Shown here one piece after another: positions 1 to 5,422 of a DNA stretch of 9,612 bases. The DNA comes from Candidatus Roizmanbacteria bacterium CG11_big_fil_rev_8_21_14_0_20_36_8. GTDB taxonomy: Bacteria > Patescibacteriota > Microgenomatia > UBA1406 > GWC2-37-13. Location of the stretch: the NCBI GenBank assembly GCA_002796045.1, contig PCVM01000109.1, positions 1 to 9,612 of the forward strand, given 5' to 3'. Made by a program: the position numbers and the translations under genes. Positions within the stretch are counted from its first letter, which is position 1; each line of letters starts with the position of its first letter. Under the pieces are notes generated by a model. That model was not told the DNA's origin and made no database searches. It saw only the letters and a program-made list of their open reading frames with translations.

Positions 1-1189
1 CGCCAAATCGATGCTGTTCGTCGATGACGACAAATCCGACGTCTCGAAAATCATATTTAGCAGAAATGAGAGTGTGTGTTCCGATAATGATGTCAAAAGA
101 CGATGCGGTCTTTTTTGAAGTAATATCTTTATGAGACCCAGTTTGAAGCGCGACTTTGATCTCCAAATCTTTCATAAGCGTAGAAATGGTACCATAATGT
201 TGGATCGCGAGTATCTCAGTTGGCGCCATGATCAATGTTTGCTTTTCATTAAGAAAGACAGCATATGCGGCAATTGCGGCAACCACCGTTTTTCCTGATC
301 CGACATCACCTTGTAAGAATCTATTCATTGGGTTTGGTTTTTGAAGGTCGCCCAATATTTCATGAGTTGCACGCAGTTGTGCCGTCGTAAGCGAAAAAGG
401 GAGACGTTCGATAAACGTTTTAACATCATTTTTTTGCTGTTCAGTCAGATGGATTGGTGTGGTTGTTTGCTCTTTTGACCACCGTTTCTTGATCAACTTA
501 GAGGAAAGAATGCGAATAAATAATTCATCAAATCCCAGACGTTTTTTTGCTATCTCGACATCAGCCACTTTTGTTGGCTGATGAATGGTCTGAATTGCCC
601 GATCCAAACTGATCAATCCATATTCCTTTAAAATATTATCGGGAATATATTCAATTGAGTTTTCAGGGTTTTCAAAGACCGTGTCAAGTACGTGGCAGAC
701 TTTGTCTCGAATCGTTTTTGAAGATAGTCCATATACCGATGGGTACACTGGCACAATTCTTCCGGTATGTTTGGTCTTTGAGTCGATAAACTCAAGTGGT
801 TCATACTCCACCGGTTTCATGACCACAGATTTTCCGAATGACTCAATTGTCCCTGATGCAGAGATGCAGTTAGCGCTTTCCAGTATTTTTGCTAAGTAGG
901 GTTGGTTGTACCAAATAAGTTCTATCTTTCCGGTATCATCTCGAAGCGTCGCCTTTTGAATAGTGATACGACTGCGTGTTGGCACGACTTTGATCGACTC
1001 CAACGTACCCAGAATGGTCACCGTTTCTCCCGGCTGTACTTGACCAATTGGTGAAACAACAGAAAAATCATTGTATCGAAACGGATAATAATGCAATACA
1101 TCTTCATACGTATGTACTCCCATTGCATGAAGGCGTTGTGTCGTGCGTGAAGCTGTTTTTGGAAGTTTATCTATTGAAGTCGAAAGCAT
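1..1189 (-). CDS. recG: ATP-dependent DNA helicase RecG, N-terminal part (runs off window start)
   Basis: RecG is a superfamily 2 DNA translocase that remodels stalled replication forks and Holliday junctions in the cytoplasm. About 396 residues are visible, beginning MLSTSIDKLPKTASRTTQRL at the ATG at 1189. The first ~150 residues include an OB-fold wedge-type region (VVPTRSRITIQKATLRDDTG). The helicase domain follows, with Walker A GDVGSGKT at residues 294-301, motif Ia MAPTEILA, and motif II DEQHRFG at the very edge of the window. DEQHRFG is a RecG hallmark, and its position near residue 390 fits the length of the family's N-terminal half. No Shine-Dalgarno sequence precedes the ATG. The small membrane-protein gene ends 34 bases upstream, so the two are probably co-transcribed. 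The helicase C-terminal half lies outside the window. Confidence 0.96.
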   Translation of the reverse strand, partial: MLSTSIDKLPKTASRTTQRLHAMGVHTYEDVLHYYPFRYNDFSVVSPIGQVQPGETVTILGTLESIKVVPTRSRITIQKATLRDDTGKIELIWYNQPYLAKILESANCISASGTIESFGKSVVMKPVEYEPLEFIDSKTKHTGRIVPVYPSVYGLSSKTIRDKVCHVLDTVFENPENSIEYIPDNILKEYGLISLDRAIQTIHQPTKVADVEIAKKRLGFDELFIRILSSKLIKKRWSKEQTTTPIHLTEQQKNDVKTFIERLPFSLTTAQLRATHEILGDLQKPNPMNRFLQGDVGSGKTVVAAIAAYAVFLNEKQTLIMAPTEILAIQHYGTISTLMKDLEIKVALQTGSHKDITSKKTASSFDIIIGTHTLISAKYDFRDVGFVVIDEQHRFG

Positions 1190-1223
1190 ACAAATTTTTG
1201 ACTACCAAAAATAAAAGAACCCA

Positions 1224-1337
1224 TTAAAAAAGAAAAAAGGGAGCAAAGCTCGTGAGGACAAGAAGCAATGTTGCTATGATGATAATAAATCGAACAACAT
1301 TTTTAAATTGAAAGATTTTCTTCAGTTTTTTCTTCAT
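1224..1337 (-). CDS. 37-residue cationic single-pass membrane miniprotein upstream of recG
   Basis: This short ORF begins MKKKLKKIFQFKNVV and continues into a single hydrophobic helix (about residues 16-37, RFIIIIATLLLVLTSF) that runs to the C-terminus. The strongly basic N-terminus would place the N-terminus in the cytoplasm. Support for it being real comes from the protein-like composition (a clean basic-then-hydrophobic layout), from a good promoter with an extended -10 box ending 6 bases before the ATG, and from its position 34 bases ahead of recG on the same strand. There is no Shine-Dalgarno sequence, so translation would be leaderless. I do not recognise a named family and assign no function. 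It could be just a leader ORF for recG. Confidence 0.6.
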   Translation of the reverse strand: MKKKLKKIFQFKNVVRFIIIIATLLLVLTSFAPFFLF

Positions 1338-1373
1338 GAAAGTATTTTAGCATATGTGGAGGTTGGTATTCAA
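1338..1373 (-). promoter_or_regulatory. Promoter for miniprotein-recG unit, leaderless type
   Basis: On the minus strand, TTGAAT (1368-1373) is followed by an 18-base spacer and TAAAAT (1344-1349), with a TG one base before the hexamer (extended -10, TGCTAAAAT). Only six bases separate the -10 from the ATG at 1337. Transcription would therefore start at or next to the start codon. Confidence 0.55.
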
Positions 1374-1455
1374 TCGTCACCAAAAGTATGAGCTTAAAAA
1401 TAAGGAAGGAATTGAGAGCTTTAGGATGTATTAATCAAAACTACTTTCCTTGAAG

Positions 1456-1608
1456 TCATCGTGGCGGCGCTTGATGAAAATAAATCGTTCCTCCAACTGG
1501 TTTGCCGTTTTCAAAAATCTGTATTGGCAAAGCACCTCTACTATAATATAAAAAGTTTTCACTGTCAATGAAAACAATTTGATGATTGTTTTCATCGTCA
1601 AAGAACAT
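1456..1608 (-). CDS. Possible 50-residue hypothetical protein
   Basis: Minus-strand ORF with M at 1608 and a TGA stop at 1456-1458. It reads MFFDDENNHQIVFIDSENFL, later GALPIQIFENGKPVGGTIYF, and ends HQAPPR. The composition looks like a soluble beta-rich protein, not random AT-rich translation. Two in-frame TAA codons sit just upstream of the ATG, so it cannot extend in that frame. There is no Shine-Dalgarno sequence and only a weak -10-like TATAAC 11 bases before the ATG. I do not recognise it. It may be a genuine small gene or the surviving piece of a larger decayed one; no matching continuation was found in other frames nearby. Confidence 0.35.
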   Translation of the reverse strand: MFFDDENNHQIVFIDSENFLYYSRGALPIQIFENGKPVGGTIYFHQAPPR

Positions 1609-1824
1609 GATTTATTAATGTTATACTTGAGCTGTGACTAAAATGACTCAAATCTACCAACTCTAAGTCACTCTCCAAGAGATTAAAACCAATAGCCGGA
1701 TGCGAAATCCTAGAAAGTCAGCACCTTATCATTCTCCGCCATAATCCGATAAAAATCCTCCATGTTGCCAGCAAGACATTCCAATTGGTTTCAGCAGTAT
1801 TACTGGAGAGAATTATAGCGAGTT
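1609..1824. other. Intergenic stretch, only a 17-codon minus-strand ORF
   Basis: Together with the 50-codon ORF, this forms nearly 490 bases with no confident gene. The only protein-like reading is on the minus strand at 1710-1763, MEDFYRIMAENDKVLTF and stop. It is open upstream for nine more codons with no ATG. It could be the tail of a lost gene. No terminator hairpin, tRNA or direct repeat is apparent. Confidence 0.3.
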
Positions 1825-2454
1825 TCATAATGACCATTCGTCAAGCCAGGAGCGCATTTGTTCGATCTCGAATTCCTGAGCTTCAATAATATCCTGACCT
1901 AGCTGTTTCATTTCGGAGCGATTAGAGCCTGAAAGCAACATCTGTGACATCATTACCGCCATCTGATGATGAGGGATCATTTCTTGCAAGAAAGCCTCAT
2001 CAAAGTTGGCAGCATTTTTGAGTGATTCGATATCAGAGGTTTGCCCACCCATCATTCCGCCGTGCATCATGCCTCGTCCCATACCCATCCCAACAGTTGA
2101 ATTAACAGGTACCTCTGTTCCATACCAGTTTTTGTACCAAGCTTGCATCTGGGTAATTTCCTGAGATTGGCTTTGAATGATCGCTTTTGCTAGGGTCAAA
2201 ATCTCCGGACGCTTGGATCGTTCTTGTGCCAGTTTAGCCATCTCAATGGCACCTTCATGATGAGGAATCATTTGTTCAATAAAATGCTGGTCGAGATTGC
2301 TGACCACGGGTGATCCACTGGTACCCTGACGTATGCCCATCATCTGCATCATGCCATAATTATTGGTATTTACCGTATTGGTTACAAACAGTACCGTGAG
2401 CAAACTGCCTGCCAACAAACCAATGATTCCGTAGAGAAGTGGCTGATTTTTCAT
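1825..2454 (-). CDS. DUF305 domain protein, membrane-anchored, possibly metal-binding
   Basis: The 209-residue protein has a short N-terminus and a hydrophobic segment at about residues 7-26 (signal peptide or anchor), so it should act outside the cytoplasmic membrane. Two homologous halves follow: residues 55-112 and 152-207 each carry F-[IL]-x-x-MIPHH-x-x-A, with IPHH at 63-66 and 160-163, and later an E-I-x-QM-x-x-W segment. This duplication is typical of DUF305, a ferritin-like helical family. A Met/His-rich linker (about 121-137, GMGMGRGMMHGGMMGG) separates the halves. Some DUF305 proteins, such as cyanobacterial CopM as I recall, bind periplasmic copper. The paired His and the Met-rich linker are compatible with copper handling here, but that is inference. 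There is no Shine-Dalgarno sequence. The gene is monocistronic, and its neighbours do not suggest a pathway. Confidence 0.88.
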   Translation of the reverse strand: MKNQPLLYGIIGLLAGSLLTVLFVTNTVNTNNYGMMQMMGIRQGTSGSPVVSNLDQHFIEQMIPHHEGAIEMAKLAQERSKRPEILTLAKAIIQSQSQEITQMQAWYKNWYGTEVPVNSTVGMGMGRGMMHGGMMGGQTSDIESLKNAANFDEAFLQEMIPHHQMAVMMSQMLLSGSNRSEMKQLGQDIIEAQEFEIEQMRSWLDEWSL

Positions 2455-2460
2455 AAGTAC

Positions 2461-2489
2461 ATGATATCAGTTTTAGGTCACGAGGACAA
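2461..2489 (-). promoter_or_regulatory. Promoter of the DUF305 gene, leaderless type
   Basis: On the minus strand, TTGTCC (2484-2489), a 17-base spacer and TATCAT (2461-2466) form a sigma-70-like promoter. Six bases (GTACTT) separate the -10 from the ATG at 2454, the same spacing as at the recG unit. Confidence 0.55.
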
Positions 2490-2540
2490 GAGTAGGAGCT
2501 GAAGTATCTGGGGTGGATGATGAAAGAGTTGGGGAATTTA

Positions 2541-2865
2541 TCAGTGTGCAACTTCAGCCCATTCATCTGCGAGTAATGTCGCTTGCTTCAAAACATTTTC
2601 AGTAGCCAGAACCTGCTCATCAGGTGGGTAGCCAAACTGTCTTAATGTTCTTTCTCACAATTACTCTCAGTTTAGCCTGTGCGCTTTCCTTCACCGTCCA
2701 ATCGATTGATGTATTTGCCTTTACTCGCTCTATGAGAACTCTCGATAAATCACGAAGTTGTTTATCATCAAGTACATTCAATGCGCTTTCATTATTTACA
2801 AGCGCATCATAAAATGCTAGTTCATTATCAGTTAATCCAAATTTTTCTCTTCTTGTATCCTCTCC
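2541..2865 (-). pseudogene. hsdR: Type I restriction enzyme R subunit (HsdR), C-terminal remnant with frameshifts
   Basis: The minus strand encodes two abutting pieces of the conserved HsdR C-terminus in different frames. The first (2865 down to a TGA at 2620-2622) contains FGLTDNELAFYDALVNNESA and TSIDWTVKESAQAKLRVIV. The second (about 2648 down to a TGA at 2541-2543) contains LRQFGYPPDEQVLATENVLK and ends LLADEWAEVAH. In intact type I R subunits these read as one block (GL[ST]..ELAFYDAL, [TS]IDWT..E.A.AKLR, L[RK].[FY]GYPPD). One extra base near 2649-2653 would account for the frame change. The N-terminal ~900 residues, with the nuclease and motor domains, are absent. A further frame break occurs near 2866, where TAA precedes GEDTRREK. 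It is clearly non-functional. Confidence 0.85.
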
Positions 2866-2962
2866 TTATTTCTTTTGCTATATTCAATGCGTGCATAAAA
2901 TCAGCATCGCCTGACAAAAGATACAACTGACCATATTCATTTTGCGTTGTCTTCAAGTTGAG
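2828..2962 (-). pseudogene. Out-of-frame fragment with SGDADF motif between KilA-N and HsdR remnants
   Basis: This minus-strand frame, bounded by TGA codons at 2963-2965 and 2828-2830, reads YGQLYLLSGDADFMHALNIA and then KEIRRGYKKRKIWIN. It has no convincing start. S-G-D-x-D-F is reminiscent of NYN/PIN-like nucleases, where this motif holds catalytic acids, but one short motif is weak evidence. The end, AKEIR, sits about ten codons ahead of GLTDNE, as in intact HsdR (…AKE[IM]RE…GL[ST]), so part of this frame may be HsdR joined by another frameshift. I treat it as a junction in a decayed locus. Confidence 0.4.
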
Positions 2963-3179
2963 TCATATTTGCAGAGTCACGAATATTACCATCTTTCTTA
3001 GGATTTTTATTTCTCCATTCTTTTGCAGTCATACCAAAGAGCGCTTTGTTTAATACATCCGCTTCGGTCGCATACACAACAGTAGCATCTTTTTTAAACC
3101 CATCGAATTCGATGGGTTTAAAATGTGGGTTATTTACCCTTTTCTAAATCCCCAAAAAGTCAATTGTGTCTCTTGTCCC
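2937..3179 (-). pseudogene. KilA-N domain protein remnant (nonsense codon, internal deletion)
   Basis: One minus-strand frame runs from about 3179 to a TGA at 2937-2939. It starts TRDTIDFLGI, then has a TAG (3144-3146) where family members normally have Trp (…FLG[IL]WE). It continues KRVNNPHFKPIEFDGFKK, which matches the N-terminal KilA-N block (W-E-x-[IVL]-N-N-P-x-F-x-P-[IV]-E-F-[DE]-G-F). It then jumps directly to VVYATEADVLNKALFGMTAK and EWRNKNPKKDGNIRDSAN, the conserved C-terminal block. In intact proteins, as I recall them, well over a hundred residues separate these blocks. So the remnant has a nonsense codon, a large in-frame deletion and a lost tail. Genes of this group often sit inside type I restriction operons, which fits the HsdR fragment next to it. 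The 5' end abuts the hairpin repeat at 3180-3256. Confidence 0.75.
3092..3123. repeat. 32-base perfect palindrome with no spacer
   Basis: The two 16-base arms are exact reverse complements, centred between 3107 and 3108 on GAATTC. The left arm is TTTTAAACCCATCGAA. It lies inside the KilA-N remnant, over the codons for F-K-P-I-E-F-D-G-F. Neither strand has a U-tract after the stem, so it is not a standard terminator. It may have formed when the gene decayed or may be a protein-binding site. Confidence 0.8.
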
Positions 3180-3256
3180 ACTGTCATTCAGAGGGAGTGA
3201 AACGCCTGCCCGGAACGTCTAACGTTCCCCGCCTCTGGAAAGATTCAGGATCCAGT
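3180..3256. repeat. GC-rich hairpin repeat, copy 1
   Basis: The inner stem is GGAACGT (3212-3218), loop CTA, ACGTTCC (3222-3228). The outer stem is CAGAGG (3189-3194) with CCTCTG (3232-3237). The core 3204-3239 matches 5019-5054 at 33 of 36 positions. The flanks begin TGTCATTC and end GATTCAGGATCC. It lies between the KilA-N remnant and the end of the small membrane-protein gene, where it could also stop transcription from that gene. It is GC-rich against an AT-rich background, consistent with a small mobile or extragenic palindromic element. Confidence 0.75.
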
Positions 3257-3265
3257 CTAATCACT

Positions 3266-3625
3266 CTACAACACCCACCCCAACACAAATCCCAAGATAA
3301 ATATCATCAAGAGAAATACGAGCGATACTCCCCGTGCCTCTTTTGAATCTCGAATTACCATCGATATCAAAAACCCAACTCTCCGCGTGTATATTTTGAT
3401 GTTAAAAATCTTAACCAGTGCGCTTCCGGTCGTAAACGATACTTGTTTGACTATTTCATAGACCAGTTCAATAATCCCCAAGCCCATGATGATCCCTCCC
3501 GTAAAACCAAATATCATAAGTATGAGATCGTCGTTACCTTCGGCTACCGCATACATCAGAAATAAGAATCCAATGATGATTAGAGTCATATCCTGCCATA
3601 TTGGAGAAAGTTTGAAGATTCTCAT
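3266..3625 (-). CDS. Small integral membrane protein downstream of protease
   Basis: The 119-residue protein has hydrophobic segments at about residues 14-28, 33-56 and 99-119; the last ends at the C-terminus. Between them is a basic, probably cytoplasmic stretch (KIFNIKIYTRR … MVIRDSKEARG). The start ATG at 3625 lies 10 bases after the stop of the serine protease gene, with no Shine-Dalgarno sequence, so the two are probably co-transcribed and may act together at the membrane. I recognise no family. Two alternatives are a membrane partner or regulator of the protease, or an unrelated passenger. The hairpin repeat begins about 10 bases past its stop. Confidence 0.75.
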   Translation of the reverse strand: MRIFKLSPIWQDMTLIIIGFLFLMYAVAEGNDDLILMIFGFTGGIIMGLGIIELVYEIVKQVSFTTGSALVKIFNIKIYTRRVGFLISMVIRDSKEARGVSLVFLLMIFILGFVLGWVL

Positions 3626-3635
3626 AGATATTCAA

Positions 3636-4904
3636 TCAATAAAACCAATCCCACTCAGGATACTCCACTTCTTTGATATTTCCTTTCTGAATTTTGTATA
3701 CACCCTCCTCAACCACCATGGTCCATGTCCCCTCGTAATAATGATAATCCACTTCTCCATCGTTCCAGTTTTTGGTGATAAATTTGACAAATGCCGTATC
3801 ATCGGTGTTTTCATACCGCTCAGCTAAAACGACAGTCACATCCAAGATATCGGTAAATCTATTGGTCCACTCTTCAAAATCTGTTTTTTGCAGATATTCC
3901 TGACTGAGGAGTCTGAATCCGTCTTCCATGCGCCTGGCTTTGAGGTAGGTATAAAAAGCTCGGACCGATTCTTCAGGAGATGCCGAAGGGTCCACCGCAA
4001 TTTTTGCGACTTCCCAATCGTACAGATATGGGATCGAAGCTTTTACATCTTCTGCACTGATAAAGAGTGAAAGTCCGGCAAGTCCCATGGTATTTACGCC
4101 GACAAGCTCTCCACATTGGTCAGTGAGTGGTCCTCCACTCATACCTCCGGCAAGACTGATGCTTGTTTGTATATATCCCACTTTATCGTATTTTGACTTT
4201 CTATAATCTATAAAGCTTCCTTTGAGGGTTGTCGCATCTCCATTCAACTGGGTCCCCATCGGGTATCCTGTCGCAAGTACCGGTTCATCTTCTCTGAGGT
4301 TTATCTTGTCAGGAAGTTTAAAAACAAGATCTGGATATTCTTCTTCTATATAAAGAATTGCAAGATCTGACATCGAGTCCCCGACCATACTCACAACAGT
4401 CACAAATGATCCATCAGGAAAGATCACCTTTGGGGCGGGTTCATCTGCGATGACATGGAAGTTGGTGACGATTTGATTTTTGGATATGAAAAATCCCGTT
4501 CCTTCCGAGTATCCACCAACGATCCTGACGACTGAGTTTCGCAGTCGTTCTTTTGCCTCAAATGAACACAAGAACTTACCATAATATCCATACTGGGTTC
4601 GTAAATAATCCGCAATTACAAAGAGTGATGCGATCATATACATGAGCAGTCCGATGATAAAAAATGATTTGAGTACGTTTTTGAGGCTTTTAAAGGGAAA
4701 GAGAACTATTTCAAATATAACCTTAATAAGTGAAAAGAGCATTAGAAATGCAAATTTGACGAGATAATATGCTGAGTAGGTGACCAGCTTCAGCGGAAAA
4801 TAGCGAAGAGGAAACAGGAGGCGTTTGAAATACGCGCGAAGTCTCTTAATGAGATTCTGCCACCTTGCTTTTAGTTTGTTTGATGCTTTTTCAAAGTAAT
4901 CCAT
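3636..4904 (-). CDS. Membrane-anchored trypsin-like (HtrA-type) serine protease with NTF2-like C-terminus
   Basis: The protein has 422 residues. The N-terminus is very basic, followed by hydrophobic segments at about 41-69 and 78-98 that anchor it in the membrane. The protease domain (about 118-300) carries the catalytic triad in HtrA context: His150 in TNFHVIAD, Asp180 in SDLAIL and Ser256 in GGMSGGPL. There is no PDZ domain. Instead, residues about 308-412 (beginning SPEESVRAFYTYLKARRMED) look like an NTF2-like alpha+beta fold, with the typical helix of an amphipathic ESV..FY..L type and a strand-rich end (YYEGTWTMVVEEGVYKIQ). The likely role is extracytoplasmic protein quality control or processing; the substrate is unknown. 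The start at 4904 is supported by GGAG at 4916-4919, 11 bases upstream (long spacing). The membrane protein at 3266-3625 follows in the same unit. Confidence 0.9.
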   Translation of the reverse strand: MDYFEKASNKLKARWQNLIKRLRAYFKRLLFPLRYFPLKLVTYSAYYLVKFAFLMLFSLIKVIFEIVLFPFKSLKNVLKSFFIIGLLMYMIASLFVIADYLRTQYGYYGKFLCSFEAKERLRNSVVRIVGGYSEGTGFFISKNQIVTNFHVIADEPAPKVIFPDGSFVTVVSMVGDSMSDLAILYIEEEYPDLVFKLPDKINLREDEPVLATGYPMGTQLNGDATTLKGSFIDYRKSKYDKVGYIQTSISLAGGMSGGPLTDQCGELVGVNTMGLAGLSLFISAEDVKASIPYLYDWEVAKIAVDPSASPEESVRAFYTYLKARRMEDGFRLLSQEYLQKTDFEEWTNRFTDILDVTVVLAERYENTDDTAFVKFITKNWNDGEVDYHYYEGTWTMVVEEGVYKIQKGNIKEVEYPEWDWFY

Positions 4905-4953
4905 ACATTATCACGCTCCATTACACTGTTATTGTATCTCACTCTGTAATAAT

Positions 4954-4974
4954 TTAAAATTATATAACAAATCT
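4954..4974 (-). promoter_or_regulatory. Candidate promoter of the serine protease gene (shared box, copy A)
   Basis: On the minus strand this is AGATTTGTTATATAATTTT plus two A, with -10 TATAAT at 4959-4964. The same 21 bases recur, with a single mismatch, at 5989-6009 ahead of the HD hydrolase gene. Here 54 bases separate the -10 from the ATG at 4904, leaving room for a leader with a weak Shine-Dalgarno sequence. A second possible -10, TACAAT, lies nearer the gene. Confidence 0.45.
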
Positions 4975-5008
4975 GTAAGAGTTCACGCTTCTTGACACAG
5001 GATCCGTC

Positions 5009-5065
5009 ATGCTGGCTTGCCTGCCCGGAACGTCAGACGTTCCCCGCGTCTGGAGGGTCCAGCAT
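5009..5065. repeat. GC-rich hairpin repeat, copy 2
   Basis: The inner stem is GGAACGTC (5027-5034) with GACGTTCC (5036-5043). The outer stem is ATGCTGG (5009-5015) with CCAGCAT (5059-5065). The core 5019-5054 matches copy 1 at 33 of 36 positions, but the outer arms have a different sequence and still pair. A further small hairpin TCTGTTT-TC-AAACAGA (5065-5080) and a run of eight T (5093-5100) follow. It lies in the divergent intergenic region between the protease gene and the 66-codon gene. Confidence 0.75.
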
Positions 5066-5104
5066 CTGTTTTCAAACAGACTCTAACAGAACTTTTTTTT
5101 ATGA

Positions 5105-5141
5105 ATTAACTTATGCTAAAGATTGATTTTTTGGCTATAAT
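5105..5141 (+). promoter_or_regulatory. Promoter of the 66-residue gene (shared plus-strand box, copy A)
   Basis: The order is ATTAACTT, then TAAAGATTG, a T-run, and GGCTATAAT with -10 TATAAT at 5136-5141. The same order and spacing, within one base, recurs at 6086-6121 ahead of the DUF4268 operon. No clear -35 hexamer lies 16-18 bases upstream, so the T-rich stretch or the conserved ATTAACTT may supply recognition. Confidence 0.55.
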
Positions 5142-5150
5142 AAGGTGTGA

Positions 5151-5155
5151 GGAGG
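5151..5155 (+). promoter_or_regulatory. Strong Shine-Dalgarno GGAGG that sets the start at 5164
   Basis: GAGGAGG ends 8 bases before the ATG at 5164. This favours 5164 over the in-frame ATG at 5113, which lies upstream of the -10 box. It is the only canonical Shine-Dalgarno sequence at good spacing ahead of a gene start in this window. Confidence 0.8.
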
Positions 5156-5163
5156 AAAAGTTT

Positions 5164-5364
5164 ATGAAAAATCCAATGAATGTAGAAAATGTTTTAAAAT
5201 TCTTTGAGAACAATTATGGTGCTAAATTTATTGATATAAATACAAAAAAACCTGTATTAGAGATTATAGCTAAAAATAAAACTGAAGAGAAATCAGAGTT
5301 TGATTTGTGGTTAGAACAACAAGATGAAGAGACTCAATCAGCTCATAAAATGGGTGAAATATAA
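5164..5364 (+). CDS. 66-residue acidic hypothetical protein
   Basis: The start at ATG 5164 is chosen because GGAGG lies 8 bases upstream and the -10 box TATAAT at 5136-5141 would exclude the longer in-frame start at 5113. The protein begins MKNPMNVENVLKFFENNYGA and ends with an acidic stretch FDLWLEQQDEETQSAHKMGEI-like tail (about residues 46-66). It has no signal peptide or membrane segment, so it is probably cytoplasmic. I recognise no family. It faces the HD hydrolase gene tail to tail with 58 bases between, and a short hairpin lies in that gap. Its strong ribosome site, unlike its neighbours, suggests it can be well expressed. An antitoxin or regulatory role is possible but unsupported. 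Confidence 0.72.
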   Translation: MKNPMNVENVLKFFENNYGAKFIDINTKKPVLEIIAKNKTEEKSEFDLWLEQQDEETQSAHKMGEI

Positions 5365-5383
5365 TATTACGACAAATAACTCT

Positions 5384-5396
5384 AACCCTCGGGGTT
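5384..5396. terminator. Short hairpin between convergent genes, weak terminator candidate
   Basis: AACCC-TCG-GGGTT forms a five-base-pair stem with a three-base loop, 19 bases after the 66-codon gene, followed by GTTCATTTGATTTT. The stem is short and the T-tract interrupted, so termination would be modest. Confidence 0.35.
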
Positions 5397-5422
5397 GTTC
5401 ATTTGATTTTAAGGATAATTTA

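Noticed and set aside
681..899. Plus-strand ORF of 72 codons
   Set aside because: It lies antisense to the recG wedge-domain coding sequence, has no Shine-Dalgarno sequence and resembles no protein family.
2624..2812. Plus-strand 62-codon ORF with apparent hydrophobic start
   Set aside because: It is antisense to the HsdR remnant, whose minus-strand translation matches conserved motifs far better.
3092..3123. Palindrome as a Rho-independent terminator
   Set aside because: There is no T-tract after the stem on either strand, and it sits inside a recognisable former coding sequence.
3125..3346. Plus-strand ORF of 73 codons
   Set aside because: It runs through the hairpin repeat and antisense to both the KilA-N remnant and the membrane-protein gene; its Pro/Cys/His-rich reading looks non-coding.
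5113..5163. Longer start for the 66-residue gene
   Set aside because: The ATG at 5113 lies upstream of the -10 box at 5136-5141, and the Shine-Dalgarno sequence points to 5164.
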